From assembly GCA_030603695.1 (NCBI GenBank), contig JAUVXF010000007.1, forward strand, positions 1-64,000: a stretch of DNA of 64,000 bases, written 5' to 3'. The notes under the pieces are model-generated. The model was given only the letters and a program-made list of their open reading frames with translations, searched no databases and had not been told where the DNA came from. The position numbers and the translations under genes are program-made. Shown here one piece after another: positions 1-9,481 of this stretch (its first letter is position 1; each line of letters opens with the position of its first letter). The stretch comes from Natronohydrobacter sp. Lineage in GTDB: Bacteria; Pseudomonadota; Alphaproteobacteria; Rhodobacterales; Rhodobacteraceae.

Positions 1-63
1 CAGATCCTCAGGCCGCTCGCAGCCCTTCAGAAGTTCGTCCAGTAGTTCCTTGGAAATTGTCAT
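1..63 (-). CDS. IS256-family transposase, N-terminal 21 residues only
   Basis: The reverse complement of 1-63 encodes an ATG-started peptide beginning MTISKELLDELLKGCERPED. From memory this opening is characteristic of mutator-type (IS256 family) DDE transposases. A purine-rich AGGAGCAAGG lies just upstream of the ATG at 63. The DDE catalytic core would lie beyond the window edge, so I cannot tell whether the transposase is intact. It catalyses cut-and-paste or copy-paste transposition of its own element. Confidence 0.75.
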   Translation of the reverse strand, partial: MTISKELLDELLKGCERPEDL

Positions 64-127
64 CGTCCTTGCTCCTCTCAGGAAGCATGGACCAAATCAC
101 AGTTACACAGAAGATCGGACACTCTCC
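1..127 (-). mobile_element. 5' end of an IS256-family insertion sequence (cut by window edge)
   Basis: The first bases hold the start of a transposase gene on the minus strand, and the bases upstream of its start codon look like the terminal region of the element. The sequence GGAGAGTGTCC (minus strand, 127 down to 117) followed by GATCTTCTGTG resembles the terminal inverted repeats of IS256-family elements, which places the outer end near 127. That is about 49 bp downstream of the stop codon of the neighbouring regulator gene. The other end and the target duplication lie outside the window, so the boundary is an inference. Confidence 0.6.
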
Positions 128-175
128 AAGATGTCGTGCAAATGCGCATAGCCCCGAAGGCAAAACCCGCATGCC

Positions 176-1084
176 CTAGCCATTCCAGACCACTTGGCCA
201 ATCCGTTGCAAATCATAGCCGCCCAGATAGGCCGCATGGCGGGAAAAGGCGTCTGTCCTGATGAATGCAAGCAGCTTTTGAAGCGGTGGTTCAAAATAGG
301 CGCGGCGCGTCATGATCAGATCAAATTCTTCATCCGCCAGCAAAGGCAAGAACCCCAGATGCCCGGCGGCCGCTTGTAGGCCAAGGCCGCAATCTGCCAT
401 CCCTGTTTCAATCAGCGCGGCCAGATCGGCATGGGTTTCTGCTGGCCGTTCGGCAAGGCGCAGGGCCGCAAGATCCAGCCCGGCACGCGCCAGCAGCACC
501 TCCAGCAAACGCTGAGAGCCGGCACCCGCCGCACGTGTGGCAAAGCGCAGGTCGCGATTTGCGGCATCTTGCAAGCTGGCAATCCCCAAGGGGTTGCCTG
601 CCGCCACAATCAACCCTTGCACCCGGCGCGCCCAATGGATTTGCACATAATTGGGCGCAGGCAGATGCGCCTTTACGGCGGCAATATTCCACTGCCCAGA
701 GGCGGGATCTAGCAAGTGCACACCAGCCATGATTGCGCGGGCCGCGGCCAGATCTTCCAATCCCTGCACCGAACCGCGCGCCAGAACAGCCAGCCCGCTT
801 CCAGATTGCCTGAGCGCCCATTCCAGAAGCGGATCGTTAGACCCCGCATAGATCGGCGGCGCAAGGCCAATTCCGAGGGCGGGTAATTCCGTCTGCGCCT
901 CTAGCCAGGCATCGATCAAGCGGCGCGGAAACAGCAATTTCCCTGTGGCGCGGCTGAAGGGAATCGTCTGGCGCGCAACCATCTCATAGATGGTGCGCTC
1001 TTTCACCCGCAGGTAATCGGCCACTTCTGCCGTTGTCAAAAGCGCATCAAAACCCAAAGCGTGCGGGGATGAGGGGGCAGCCAT
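176..1084 (-). CDS. One-component regulator: excisionase-type HTH plus tungstate/molybdate-binding-like domain
   Basis: The 302-residue protein starts at ATG 1084, chosen because the HTH begins directly after it. Residues about 10-60 (LLTTAEVADYLRVKERTIYE) form an excisionase/MerR-like helix-turn-helix. The remaining 230 residues resemble a periplasmic oxyanion-binding protein fold without a signal peptide, of the kind seen fused to HTH domains in molybdate-type regulators. It is divergent from the tup transporter genes, with about 105 bp between them. A cytoplasmic sensor of tungstate or molybdate that controls the adjacent transporter is therefore the natural inference. A long in-frame extension upstream of 1084 is antisense to tupB and is not real coding sequence. 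Confidence 0.8.
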   Translation of the reverse strand: MAAPSSPHALGFDALLTTAEVADYLRVKERTIYEMVARQTIPFSRATGKLLFPRRLIDAWLEAQTELPALGIGLAPPIYAGSNDPLLEWALRQSGSGLAVLARGSVQGLEDLAAARAIMAGVHLLDPASGQWNIAAVKAHLPAPNYVQIHWARRVQGLIVAAGNPLGIASLQDAANRDLRFATRAAGAGSQRLLEVLLARAGLDLAALRLAERPAETHADLAALIETGMADCGLGLQAAAGHLGFLPLLADEEFDLIMTRRAYFEPPLQKLLAFIRTDAFSRHAAYLGGYDLQRIGQVVWNG

Positions 1085-1106
1085 TGAAAGCAACTCCTGC
1101 ATTTGG

Positions 1107-1123
1107 ATGCAATTTAATGCAAT
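1107..1123. promoter_or_regulatory. Direct repeat in the tup divergent promoter (candidate operator)
   Basis: ATGCAAT occurs at 1107-1113 and again at 1117-1123, a 10-bp period that puts both copies on one face of the helix. The region is AT-rich (GCAATTTAATGCAATAATTA) against a GC-rich background and lies between the regulator start (1084) and tupB (1190). It is a plausible binding site for the adjacent HTH regulator. This is inference only. Confidence 0.35.
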
Positions 1124-1189
1124 AATTACAGATTTGCACCTTATTGTATTTTCTGTTTGAATTCCAGTGATTTCTGGACAGGATTCTGG

Positions 1190-1885
1190 ATGGACAACCC
1201 GTTTGTGATTGCATTTGGCCTGATCATGCAGGCCGATCCTGCATTGATGCAGATTATCAGCCTCTCTTTGCGGGTAACGCTCTCGGCGGTGGTCATTGCC
1301 TGTGCGATTGGCTTGCCCTTGGGTGCGGCGCTGGCGCTGTCGCGCTTTCGCGGCAAAGCGATGGTCATCGTGATCTTCAATGCCCTGATGGGCCTGCCCC
1401 CTGTGGTGGCGGGGCTGGTGGTCTATCTGCTTTTGTCGCGGTCGGGGCCATTGGGCGGGCTTGCCCTGCTGTTCACACCGACAGCGATGATCCTTGCCCA
1501 AACTGTGCTGATATTGCCGATTATCGTTTCTCTCACCCGCTCGGTGGTAGAGGATCTTTGGGCCGAGTATCAGGAACATCTGCTCTCTCTGGGTGCGGGG
1601 CGTTTGCAGGCGGTGCCAACCCTGCTTTGGGATGGGCGCGTCTCGCTTCTGACAGGGGTTCTTGCAGGCTTTGGGCGCGCCAGCGCAGAGGTGGGCGCCG
1701 TGCTGATCGTGGGGGGCAATATCGCCGGGCACACGCGCACCATGACAACCGCGATCACACTGGAAACGGCACGCGGCAATCTTGGGCTGGCCGTTGCGCT
1801 GGGCTTGGTTCTGTTGTCGCTGACATTGGCATTGAATGCCGCGGCCTGGGGGGCGGGGCAATGGGCAAAGGGCCGTTTGGGATGA
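1190..1885 (+). CDS. tupB: Tungstate ABC transporter permease TupB
   Basis: The 231-residue hydrophobic protein has about five or six membrane helices and the permease-type loop EYQEHLLSLGAGRLQAVPTL, where the ATPase docks. Similarity to TupB (tungstate) permeases is recognised from the opening NPFVIAFGLI and overall length. I chose ATG 1190, preceded by ACAGGA at 9 bp, rather than the TTG at 1157. The ATP-binding gene starts inside its stop codon (ATGA at 1882-1885), so the two are translationally coupled. The protein forms the inner-membrane channel of a high-affinity tungstate importer with TupC and TupA. Confidence 0.87.
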   Translation: MDNPFVIAFGLIMQADPALMQIISLSLRVTLSAVVIACAIGLPLGAALALSRFRGKAMVIVIFNALMGLPPVVAGLVVYLLLSRSGPLGGLALLFTPTAMILAQTVLILPIIVSLTRSVVEDLWAEYQEHLLSLGAGRLQAVPTLLWDGRVSLLTGVLAGFGRASAEVGAVLIVGGNIAGHTRTMTTAITLETARGNLGLAVALGLVLLSLTLALNAAAWGAGQWAKGRLG

Positions 1886-2613
1886 GCCGCATGGCACCGC
1901 ACACACAGCCAATCTTGCCCTTGTCGCTAGAGCGGGTGAGCTACAGCATAGGCCCTGCAACGCTTCTGCAAGACATTTCGCTTACCATTCCGGCCGGGCG
2001 CAGATTGCTTGTGATGGGGGCAAATGGGGCAGGTAAAAGCCTGTTCTTGCGGCTGTGCCATGGGCTGATCGATCCTGTATCGGGCCGCCGCACCTGGGCC
2101 AGCGCGGAACCGCGCCCAAAAGCACAGGCAATGGTCTTTCAGCGCCCGGTTTTGCTGCGCCGCTCTGTTGCGGAAAATCTGGCCTACCCTCTGGCGCTGG
2201 ATGGCATGGAGCGGGCGGCGCGCGCCGATCTGGTGGCGCAAACCCTGGATCGGTTTGGGCTGCGCCCTATGGCCAACAGGCCAGCCCGCCTGCTGTCGGG
2301 CGGCGAGCAGCAGCGCCTTGCCCTGGCGCGGGCTTGGGCAATGCGCCCCCAAATTCTGTTTCTGGATGAACCCACATCCGCGCTCGACCCTTCGGCCACA
2401 CGCATGATTGAGGGGATGGTCGCGCAATTCGCAGATGAGGGGATCACCATTGTCATGACCACTCATAACCTTGGCCAAGCCCGCCGTCTGGCGCAGGATG
2501 TGGCCTTTCTACATCGTGGCCGAATGATAGAGCATCAGGCGGCCGATACCTTTTTCGCGGGGCCTGAAACCCCCGAAGCACGCGCCTTTCTGGCGGGTGA
2601 TCTGGTCTGGTAA
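1882..2613 (+). CDS. tupC: Tungstate ABC transporter ATP-binding protein TupC
   Basis: The 243-residue ABC ATPase has Walker A GANGAGKS at residues 46-53, a Q-loop (VFQRP, about 86-90), signature LSGGEQQ at 138-144 and Walker B ILFLDEP at 158-164. The start is the ATG overlapping the tupB stop. A longer reading frame upstream is only the shadow of tupB. TupC hydrolyses ATP to drive tungstate import through TupB. Its position between the permease and binding-protein genes makes the substrate assignment firm at the family level, but the choice of tungstate over molybdate rests on TupA. Confidence 0.88.
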   Translation: MSRMAPHTQPILPLSLERVSYSIGPATLLQDISLTIPAGRRLLVMGANGAGKSLFLRLCHGLIDPVSGRRTWASAEPRPKAQAMVFQRPVLLRRSVAENLAYPLALDGMERAARADLVAQTLDRFGLRPMANRPARLLSGGEQQRLALARAWAMRPQILFLDEPTSALDPSATRMIEGMVAQFADEGITIVMTTHNLGQARRLAQDVAFLHRGRMIEHQAADTFFAGPETPEARAFLAGDLVW

Positions 2614-2630
2614 TCGGAGGATACCATAAC

Positions 2631-3443
2631 ATGAGAAATACACGCAATTTCATGATCGCCGCGGTTTCCGGGCTGACGCTTTGGGCGGCATTGCCTGCAA
2701 CGGCACAAGAGTTCATCACCGTGGCCTCTACCACTTCGACAGAAAATTCGGGGCTGTTCGGCCATATCCTGCCGCTCTTTCAGGCCGAAACCGGGATAGA
2801 GGTGCGCGTTGTGTCGCAAGGCACGGGCCAAGCGCTGGAAACCGGGCGGCGGGGCGATGCGGATGTGGTTTTTGTCCATGCCCGCGCTCAGGAAGAGGCT
2901 TTTGTGGCCGAAGGCTATGGGGTGCAGCGCCTTGATGTGATGTATAATGATTTTGTCATTGTTGGCCCCAGCGATGATCCTGCGGGGCTGCGCAATGCCG
3001 CCACTGCACCCGAAGCCATGGCCGCGATTGCAGGCGCGGGCGCAAGCTTCGCCTCTCGTGGGGATGATAGTGGCACGCATGTGGCAGAACAGACCCTGTG
3101 GGCGCTGGCAGAGATAGACCCTGCGGGCACATGGTATCTTTCCACAGGCTCTAGCATGGGGGCCACGCTGAACACAGCCGCCCAGGTGCCAGCCTATGCC
3201 CTGACAGATCGCGGCACATGGCTAAGTTTTGCCAATCGCGGCCCGCTGGAAATTGTCTTTGAGGGCGATCCGGTGCTGTTCAACCCCTATGGCATCATCC
3301 TTGTGAACCCAGACCGTCACCCGCATGTCAAAGCCGAACAGGCACTGGCTTTCATAGAGTGGATCACGTCCGACACCGGGCAAGAGGCCATTGCAAGCTT
3401 TGTGGTTGGTGGCGAACAGTTATTCTTTCCAAACGCGCAGTGA
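2631..3443 (+). CDS. tupA: Tungstate-binding periplasmic protein TupA
   Basis: The 270-residue protein has a Sec signal peptide of about 26 residues ending in PATAQ. The mature N-terminus carries the TupA oxyanion-loop motif TTSTENSG at residues 34-41, and RGDADVVFVHA follows at about 78-88. This loop is typical of the TupA/WtpA group rather than ModA. The gene begins 17 bp after tupC behind an AATCGGAGG ribosome-binding site. The order B-C-A, rather than the commoner A-B-C, is a minor oddity. Tungstate import would supply tungsten enzymes such as W-formate dehydrogenase, which are not in this window. Confidence 0.88.
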   Translation: MRNTRNFMIAAVSGLTLWAALPATAQEFITVASTTSTENSGLFGHILPLFQAETGIEVRVVSQGTGQALETGRRGDADVVFVHARAQEEAFVAEGYGVQRLDVMYNDFVIVGPSDDPAGLRNAATAPEAMAAIAGAGASFASRGDDSGTHVAEQTLWALAEIDPAGTWYLSTGSSMGATLNTAAQVPAYALTDRGTWLSFANRGPLEIVFEGDPVLFNPYGIILVNPDRHPHVKAEQALAFIEWITSDTGQEAIASFVVGGEQLFFPNAQ

Positions 3444-3455
3444 GAGAAATGCAGC

Positions 3456-4523
3456 CTAGCGCAAAATGCGGTTCACATGGCCCATCTTGCGCCCGGCGCG
3501 CACCTCTGGCTTGCCGTACAGGTGAACGGCCACATCCTTGGCGCGCAGCAAATCGGGCAGGCGCGCCATATCATCGCCGATCAGGTTTTCCATAACCACA
3601 TCGGCATAGCGCCCCCCATCGCCCAAGGGCAGGCCGGTAATGGCGCGGATATGCTGTTCAAACTGGTCGATTGCACAGCCATTCTGTGTCCAATGGCCGG
3701 AATTATGCACCCGCGGGGCAATTTCGTTCACGATAAGCCCGGCGGGGGTGACAAACAATTCCACCCCCAGCACACCGACATAATCCAGCGCATTCAATAT
3801 CCGCGCGGCAATCAGCACGGCATCGCTGCGCTGCGCACCATTTAGGCGCGCGGGCACGCGGGTTTCGCGCAAAATGCCCGCCTTGTGCAGGTTCTCGCCC
3901 GGATCATAGGCCGACACGTCTCCTGTCAGGCCGCGCGCGGCAATGACCGACACCTCGTGCGAGAAGGTGACAAACCCTTCCAGAATTGCAGGCGCCCCCG
4001 CCATTTCCGCCCATGCTGCCGCCAGATCATCCGCACGATCCAGCCGCGCCTGACCCTTGCCATCATAGCCCATGCGGCGGGTTTTCAAAATTGCGGGCGT
4101 GCCCAGTGCGGCCAGCGCTGCGGCCAGATCATCCGGCCCATCCACAGCCTGATAAGGCGCGGTTTGCAGGCCAAGGCCGCGCAGAAATTCCTTTTCCTGC
4201 AACCTGTCTTGGGACACGGCCAAAGCCTGCCGCCCCGGATAGATGGGGCGCAAGGGTTCGAGCAGATCAAGCGTTGCGGTGGGGATATTCTCAAACTCGA
4301 AAGTCACCACATCCACACTGGCGGCAAAGCGCGCCAAGGCGCCAGCATCATCCCAAGGCGCGGTTGCCACTTGCGCGGCCACATCGCCTGCGGGCGGGTT
4401 GGGGCTGGGATCATAAATGTGGCACAGATAGCCAAGGCGCGCCGCCGCAACAGACAGCATGCGCCCCAATTGGCCGCCCCCCAGAATACCAATCACACGG
4501 CCAGTGCCCAGCGGTTCAGTCAT
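3456..4523 (-). CDS. purK: 5-(carboxyamino)imidazole ribonucleotide synthase PurK
   Basis: The 355-residue ATP-grasp enzyme carboxylates AIR to N5-CAIR using ATP and bicarbonate in purine synthesis. The N-terminal [12 protein letters not shown] motif (residues about 10-21) and the central ATP-grasp segment with [12 protein letters not shown] mark the family. The start at ATG 4523 follows directly on purE, whose stop codon lies 8 bp inside (purE ends at 4516), so the two genes are coupled. An upstream extension in the same frame is the purE shadow. The gene converges with tupA with only 12 bp between them and no obvious terminator. Confidence 0.93.
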   Translation of the reverse strand: MTEPLGTGRVIGILGGGQLGRMLSVAAARLGYLCHIYDPSPNPPAGDVAAQVATAPWDDAGALARFAASVDVVTFEFENIPTATLDLLEPLRPIYPGRQALAVSQDRLQEKEFLRGLGLQTAPYQAVDGPDDLAAALAALGTPAILKTRRMGYDGKGQARLDRADDLAAAWAEMAGAPAILEGFVTFSHEVSVIAARGLTGDVSAYDPGENLHKAGILRETRVPARLNGAQRSDAVLIAARILNALDYVGVLGVELFVTPAGLIVNEIAPRVHNSGHWTQNGCAIDQFEQHIRAITGLPLGDGGRYADVVMENLIGDDMARLPDLLRAKDVAVHLYGKPEVRAGRKMGHVNRILR

Positions 4524-5004
4524 CGCGCGGCTCCTGCGGGATAGAGGCGGAAAGATCGGCGCGCCATGTGTCCAGCCGGGCGGCAAGGGCGGGGTCTTGC
4601 AGCGCGAGAATAGCCGCCGCCATCAGCCCCGCATTGGCCGCACCCGCAGCGCCTATGGCCATGGTCGCCACCGGATAGCCGCGCGGCATTTGCAAAATGG
4701 AATACAGGCTATCCACGCCCGACAACGCCTTTGTCTGAACGGGCACACCGATCACAGGCACACGGGTTTTCGAAGCCATCATGCCGGGCAAATGCGCAGC
4801 CCCGCCCGCGCCTGCAATAATCACCTGCAAGCCGCGATCAACTGCCGTTTTGCCATAGTCCCACAGCCTGTCCGGCGTGCGATGGGCCGAAACGATCCGC
4901 GTCTCATAGCGGATGGCCAGCGCATCCAGTATCTCTGCCGCCTCGCGCATGGTGGGCCAGTCCGACTGGCTGCCCATGATGATGCCCACCTGAAGATCGC
5001 CCAT
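4516..5004 (-). CDS. purE: N5-carboxyaminoimidazole ribonucleotide mutase PurE
   Basis: The 162-residue protein is of usual PurE class I length. It has the active-site motifs GSQSDW (about residues 11-16) and SAHRTPD (about 40-46), and the loop [14 protein letters not shown]. It converts N5-CAIR to CAIR after PurK. I chose ATG 5004, preceded by GGGGTGGAA at suitable distance. A GTG at 5031 would add nine residues. It is the first gene of a purE-purK operon on the minus strand. Confidence 0.92.
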   Translation of the reverse strand: MGDLQVGIIMGSQSDWPTMREAAEILDALAIRYETRIVSAHRTPDRLWDYGKTAVDRGLQVIIAGAGGAAHLPGMMASKTRVPVIGVPVQTKALSGVDSLYSILQMPRGYPVATMAIGAAGAANAGLMAAAILALQDPALAARLDTWRADLSASIPQEPRDD

Positions 5005-5062
5005 TTCCACCCCGTCAAAAATTTCGCGCACTATACTGATCGCCTGCCCGGACGCAATTCCA

Positions 5063-5281
5063 TCAGGCGATGATATCGGGGGTCAGTTCGTCCTCTATCC
5101 GAGAGATATGGTCTTTCAGGCGCAGTTTCTCTTTCTTAAGGCGCTGAATCGTCAGCGCCGCACTTGGCCCTTTTTCCTGAAGCGCCATGATCGCCTCGTC
5201 CAGATCGCGATGCTTTTGGCGCAACACTTCAAGTTTGACGCGCAAAACGTCTTCGTGGCTCAGTTCCTGAGGAGAATTCAT
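5063..5281 (-). CDS. YdcH/DUF465 family small protein
   Basis: The 72-residue, highly charged, all-helical protein carries the pattern [12 protein letters not shown]...[12 protein letters not shown], typical of the YdcH (DUF465) family. The family has no established function and probably forms a coiled coil. The ATG at 5281 is preceded by a TTGGC-rich leader; longer frames upstream have no support. It lies upstream of purE on the same strand with 58 bp between. Two dyads lie in the divergent region shared with hsp20. Confidence 0.8.
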   Translation of the reverse strand: MNSPQELSHEDVLRVKLEVLRQKHRDLDEAIMALQEKGPSAALTIQRLKKEKLRLKDHISRIEDELTPDIIA

Positions 5282-5331
5282 TGGCGCGATTCTGTTCTTG
5301 TTGGTTTTCACGCAGCCTAGCCGGATTTTGC

Positions 5332-5375
5332 CAAATGCAAAAGCATTTGCGCAAGCTTGGACACGGAAAACCGTG
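5332..5375. promoter_or_regulatory. Two tandem dyads with AAAA spacers between ydcH-like gene and hsp20
   Basis: CAAATGC-AAAA-GCATTTG spans 5332-5349 and CACGG-AAAA-CCGTG spans 5362-5375. Both are perfect inverted repeats with the same four-base centre. They lie between the YdcH-like start (5281, minus) and the hsp20 sigma-32 promoter (5393). They could be operators or hairpins in the ydcH leader; nothing in the sequence decides between these. Confidence 0.4.
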
Positions 5376-5392
5376 AACACATGCGGTTGAAA

Positions 5393-5422
5393 CCCTTGTG
5401 GCCTGCGAAATATGCCCCATAT
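5393..5422 (+). promoter_or_regulatory. Sigma-32 (RpoH) type heat-shock promoter for hsp20
   Basis: CCCTTG at 5393-5398 (CTTGTGG in the -35 position) is followed, 13 bp after that heptamer, by CCCCATAT at 5415-5422. This matches the RpoH consensus CTTGAAA-N11-16-CCCCATNT closely. It is 65 bp upstream of the Hsp20 start codon at 5487, so transcription would start near 5430. Confidence 0.7.
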
Positions 5423-5486
5423 CTTTGCTAACGGGTTGCCAAAATGGGGCCTCCAGCAATGTCGCTTACACGAAAGGGCTAAGCTG

Positions 5487-5903
5487 ATGACAAAACTGAA
5501 TTTCCCGTCTCACCCTTTGCTGTTGGGGTTTGACAGGTTGGAGCGGTTGGTGGAACGCACCGCGCGTGCGGGCACAGACGGGTATCCGCCGTTCAATATC
5601 GAAGTAACAGGGCAGAACAGTTTTCGCATTACCCTTGCACTGGCAGGGTTTCGCGAAGAGGACTTGTCCATTACCGTGGAGAAACGCCAGCTTCTGGTGC
5701 GCGGTGCGCAATCAGATGGCGAAAAGGATGAGCGCGTTTTCCTGCATCGCGGGATTGCCGCGCGCCAGTTTCAACGCGCCTTCGCGCTGGCAGATGGTGT
5801 GGATGTGGCGCAAGCGCGGCTGCAAGACGGGCTTTTGCACATAGATTTGCACCGCAAGGAACCCGAAGAAACGATCCAGACTGTTCCCATTACCAAAGGT
5901 TAA
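5487..5903 (+). CDS. Hsp20 family small heat-shock protein
   Basis: The 138-residue protein has an alpha-crystallin domain from about residue 35 to 130 (YPPFNIEVTGQNSFRITLAL then LAGFREEDL), ending in HIDLHRKEPEE. It is an IbpA-like ATP-independent holdase that binds unfolding proteins in the cytoplasm. I chose the ATG at 5487 because the upstream frame lies within the promoter. The preceding RpoH-type promoter and the neighbouring groESL operon make a heat-shock block. It is followed after 17 bp by a DUF1150 gene, a pairing I recall as common in this bacterial group. Confidence 0.9.
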   Translation: MTKLNFPSHPLLLGFDRLERLVERTARAGTDGYPPFNIEVTGQNSFRITLALAGFREEDLSITVEKRQLLVRGAQSDGEKDERVFLHRGIAARQFQRAFALADGVDVAQARLQDGLLHIDLHRKEPEETIQTVPITKG

Positions 5904-5920
5904 GGCGAGAGGTCACAAAG

Positions 5921-6145
5921 ATGAACACCAAATTCCCCCTCCACTACAGCACGCACCCGATTGCCTATGTCCGGCCCATAAAGGCCAGCGATCTGCCCGA
6001 TGATATTCGCCAGCAATTGCCCGGCGTGACCGATCTTTACGCCATTCATCACGAGGAAGGCGAGCGCCTTGCCTTGGTCACGGATCGCACAATGGCCTTT
6101 GTCATGGCGCGGCAAAATGATCTGCACCCGGTCAGCGTGCATTAA
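5921..6145 (+). CDS. DUF1150 family protein
   Basis: The 74-residue soluble protein resembles the DUF1150 family (LPDDIRQQLPGVTDLYAIHH, GERLALVTDRTMAFVMAR). The function is unknown. It sits 17 bp downstream of hsp20 behind GGCGAGAGG and is probably cotranscribed from the same heat-shock promoter. This suggests a role linked to protein quality control, but that is only context. Confidence 0.8.
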   Translation: MNTKFPLHYSTHPIAYVRPIKASDLPDDIRQQLPGVTDLYAIHHEEGERLALVTDRTMAFVMARQNDLHPVSVH

Positions 6146-6159
6146 GGGCGCATGCGCCC
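6146..6159. repeat. 14-bp perfect palindrome directly after a stop codon (copy 1)
   Basis: GGGCGCATGCGCCC begins at the base after the TAA stop of the DUF1150 gene. The 19-base string TAAGGGCGCATGCGCCCGG recurs exactly after the prfC stop at 14674-14692. The palindrome has no loop, so it is a weak RNA hairpin but a good protein-binding or repeat signature. Confidence 0.6.
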
Positions 6160-6194
6160 GGCAAAGGGCTATTTACCGCAGATGCGCCATGCAA

Positions 6195-6220
6195 AAAGGG
6201 CCGGGTTTCCCCGGCCCTTT
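6195..6220. terminator. Bidirectional Rho-independent terminator between DUF1150 and groEL
   Basis: A perfect 11-bp stem, AAAGGGCCGGG (6195-6205) and CCCGGCCCTTT (6210-6220), has a four-base loop. On the minus strand it is followed by a run of five T, so it mainly terminates groESL. On the plus strand it ends CCCTTTC and may also serve hsp20-DUF1150. Confidence 0.85.
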
Positions 6221-6244
6221 CGCGTATCTTACCCAAGGGGCAGA

Positions 6245-7915
<1,671 letters not shown>

Positions 7916-7933
7916 TTAAAATAAGGTGCGAAA

Positions 7934-8221
7934 TCAGGCGATAATGCCCAGAATGTCGCTTTCCTTCATGATCAGCAGCTCTTTGCCATCGATCGTCACT
8001 TCGGTGCCCGACCATTTGCCAAACAGCACGCGATCGCCAGCCTTCACGGCGGGTGCAATCAGCTCGCCCGAATCCTTGCGCGCGCCTTCGCCAACCGAAA
8101 TCACTTCGCCTTCGGCGGGCTTTTCTTTGGCGGTGTCAGGAATGATCAGACCGCCTTTTGTTTTGTCTTCGCCTTCAAGGCGACGGACGAGAACACGGTC
8201 ATGCAGCGGTGTGAATGCCAT
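7934..8221 (-). CDS. groS: Co-chaperonin GroES (10 kDa)
   Basis: The 95-residue protein has the GroES landmarks [12 protein letters not shown] at the N-terminus, the mobile loop with [18 protein letters not shown] (about 18-35) and the [10 protein letters not shown] segment. It caps the GroEL ring. The leader of about 63 nt contains the CIRCE dyad, which lies between the promoter and this gene. Confidence 0.97.
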   Translation of the reverse strand: MAFTPLHDRVLVRRLEGEDKTKGGLIIPDTAKEKPAEGEVISVGEGARKDSGELIAPAVKAGDRVLFGKWSGTEVTIDGKELLIMKESDILGIIA

Positions 8222-8257
8222 CTGAGAACGCTCCTTTGGTTCCAGGTTGAAATCGTG

Positions 8258-8284
8258 TTAGCACTCACTGTGTCCGAGTGCTAA
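8258..8284. promoter_or_regulatory. CIRCE element (HrcA operator) of groESL
   Basis: TTAGCACTC-N9-GAGTGCTAA is a perfect match to the CIRCE consensus, centred 50 bp upstream of groES. HrcA bound here represses groESL until heat stress. The hrcA gene is not in this window. Confidence 0.97.
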
Positions 8285-8291
8285 CGGGCCT

Positions 8292-8320
8292 GAGATAGGC
8301 AAGCGCGCCCCCCCTGTCAA
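8292..8320 (-). promoter_or_regulatory. Vegetative promoter of groESL
   Basis: On the minus strand a perfect TTGACA (8320-8315) is followed, after exactly 17 bp, by TATCTC (8297-8292). The predicted start is near 8285, so the CIRCE dyad occupies the first transcribed bases. No sigma-32-like CCCCAT -10 is visible here, unlike in front of hsp20. Confidence 0.75.
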
Positions 8321-8490
8321 CACCCGTGCCACGCAAAAATTTTGCATCCATCCCGGTGCTTCGGGCAGCGGCCCGGATTCCGCGCGGCGGGGCCAATGGC
8401 GCCGCGCCCATCCGCGATAGCCGCCCGCCGTCAAATGGCATGTTATCGGGCGTTGCAGCTTTTTGTCGGGGTGCAACCATGCGCCCCGCC

Positions 8491-8519
8491 GTGACAAGCC
8501 CGGAAACCACCGCTATAAG
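8491..8519 (+). promoter_or_regulatory. Promoter of the inorganic pyrophosphatase gene
   Basis: GTGACA (8491-8496), a 17-bp spacer and TATAAG (8514-8519) match the vegetative consensus at 5/6 and 5/6. The expected start is near 8526, giving a leader of about 38 nt with GAGGAG before the ATG at 8564. The rest of the gap from 8321 to 8490 shows only a 13-bp palindrome, GCAAAAATTTTGC (8333-8345). Confidence 0.65.
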
Positions 8520-8563
8520 CGCGCCCGAACAGAGCAAAGCCCGCCCCATTGAGGAGCCTTCAG

Positions 8564-9481
8564 ATGATCCAGGTTTTTGGCCATTATTCCCCCGATACAG
8601 ATTCCACCGGTTCCCCCTTGATCTGGGCGTGGTATCTGTCCGACATCAAGAAAACCCCGGCCGAGGCCGTGCTTTTGGGCACACCCAATACCGAAGCAAA
8701 ATTCGTGCTGGAACATTGGGGCTTTGCGCAGCCGCGTATCATTAACGACGTCACCGCCGGCGCGCCTGTCGTGATAGTGGACACAAACAACCCCGACGAA
8801 TTGCCTGCCGGGATCAACAGTGCCGATATTCAGGCCATCATCGACCATCATAAACTTGTGGGCGGGCTGGAAACCAAAGGGCCAATCGATATCACCATTC
8901 GCCCTCTCGCCTGCACCGCAACAATCATGCATGATCTGATTGGCGCGGATATGGCCCAAGCCCCGCGCGGGGTGAAGGGGCTGATGCTGTCTTGCATCCT
9001 GTCAGACACGCTGGAATTCCGCTCTCCCACCACCACCCCCACGGATCGCGCCGTGGCAGAGGCGCTGGCGGCCGATCTGGGCGTGGATATGCATGATCTG
9101 GCCGCGCAGATGTTTGCAGCGAAATCCGATGTTTCGGCCTTTTCGGATGCGGAATTGCTGAAAATGGACGCCAAGAAATATGCCGTTGGCGACAAGACAT
9201 TCCGCATCTCGGTTCTGGAAACGACCAGCCCCGCGCAAATCCTTGCGCGCAAGGATGCGCTTGTGGCCGCCATGCCAGAGGTTGCTGCCGAAGATGGCGC
9301 AGATGAGGTAATGCTCTTTGTTGTGGATATCCTGAAAGAAGAAGCAACGCTGCTTGTGCCAAGCCCCGTTATAAGGGCCGTGGCGGAGAAATCCTTCAAT
9401 GTGACAGTGACAGGCGACAGCGTTGTTCTGCCCGGCGTCATGAGCCGCAAGAAGCAGATCATTCCGGTATTGTCGCTGTGA
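8564..9481 (+). CDS. ppaC: Manganese-dependent inorganic pyrophosphatase (family II, DHH)
   Basis: The 305-residue protein has the DHH-superfamily metal ligands of family II pyrophosphatase: HYSPDTDS (His7, Asp11, Asp13), VDTNN (Asp73) and DHHK (94-97). A C-terminal DHHA2 domain ends with the substrate-binding SRKKQ. It hydrolyses pyrophosphate with Mn or Co, pulling biosynthetic reactions forward. I chose ATG 8564 behind GAGGAG rather than TTG 8549. The next gene starts within its stop codon (GTGA, 9478-9481). Confidence 0.92.
   Translation: MIQVFGHYSPDTDSTGSPLIWAWYLSDIKKTPAEAVLLGTPNTEAKFVLEHWGFAQPRIINDVTAGAPVVIVDTNNPDELPAGINSADIQAIIDHHKLVGGLETKGPIDITIRPLACTATIMHDLIGADMAQAPRGVKGLMLSCILSDTLEFRSPTTTPTDRAVAEALAADLGVDMHDLAAQMFAAKSDVSAFSDAELLKMDAKKYAVGDKTFRISVLETTSPAQILARKDALVAAMPEVAAEDGADEVMLFVVDILKEEATLLVPSPVIRAVAEKSFNVTVTGDSVVLPGVMSRKKQIIPVLSL

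Noticed and set aside
1085-1960. Long in-frame extension of the regulator reading frame (594 residues in total)
   Set aside because: It runs antisense through tupB, has odd composition (His/Gln/Arg-rich) and no domain. The HTH starts right after ATG 1084.
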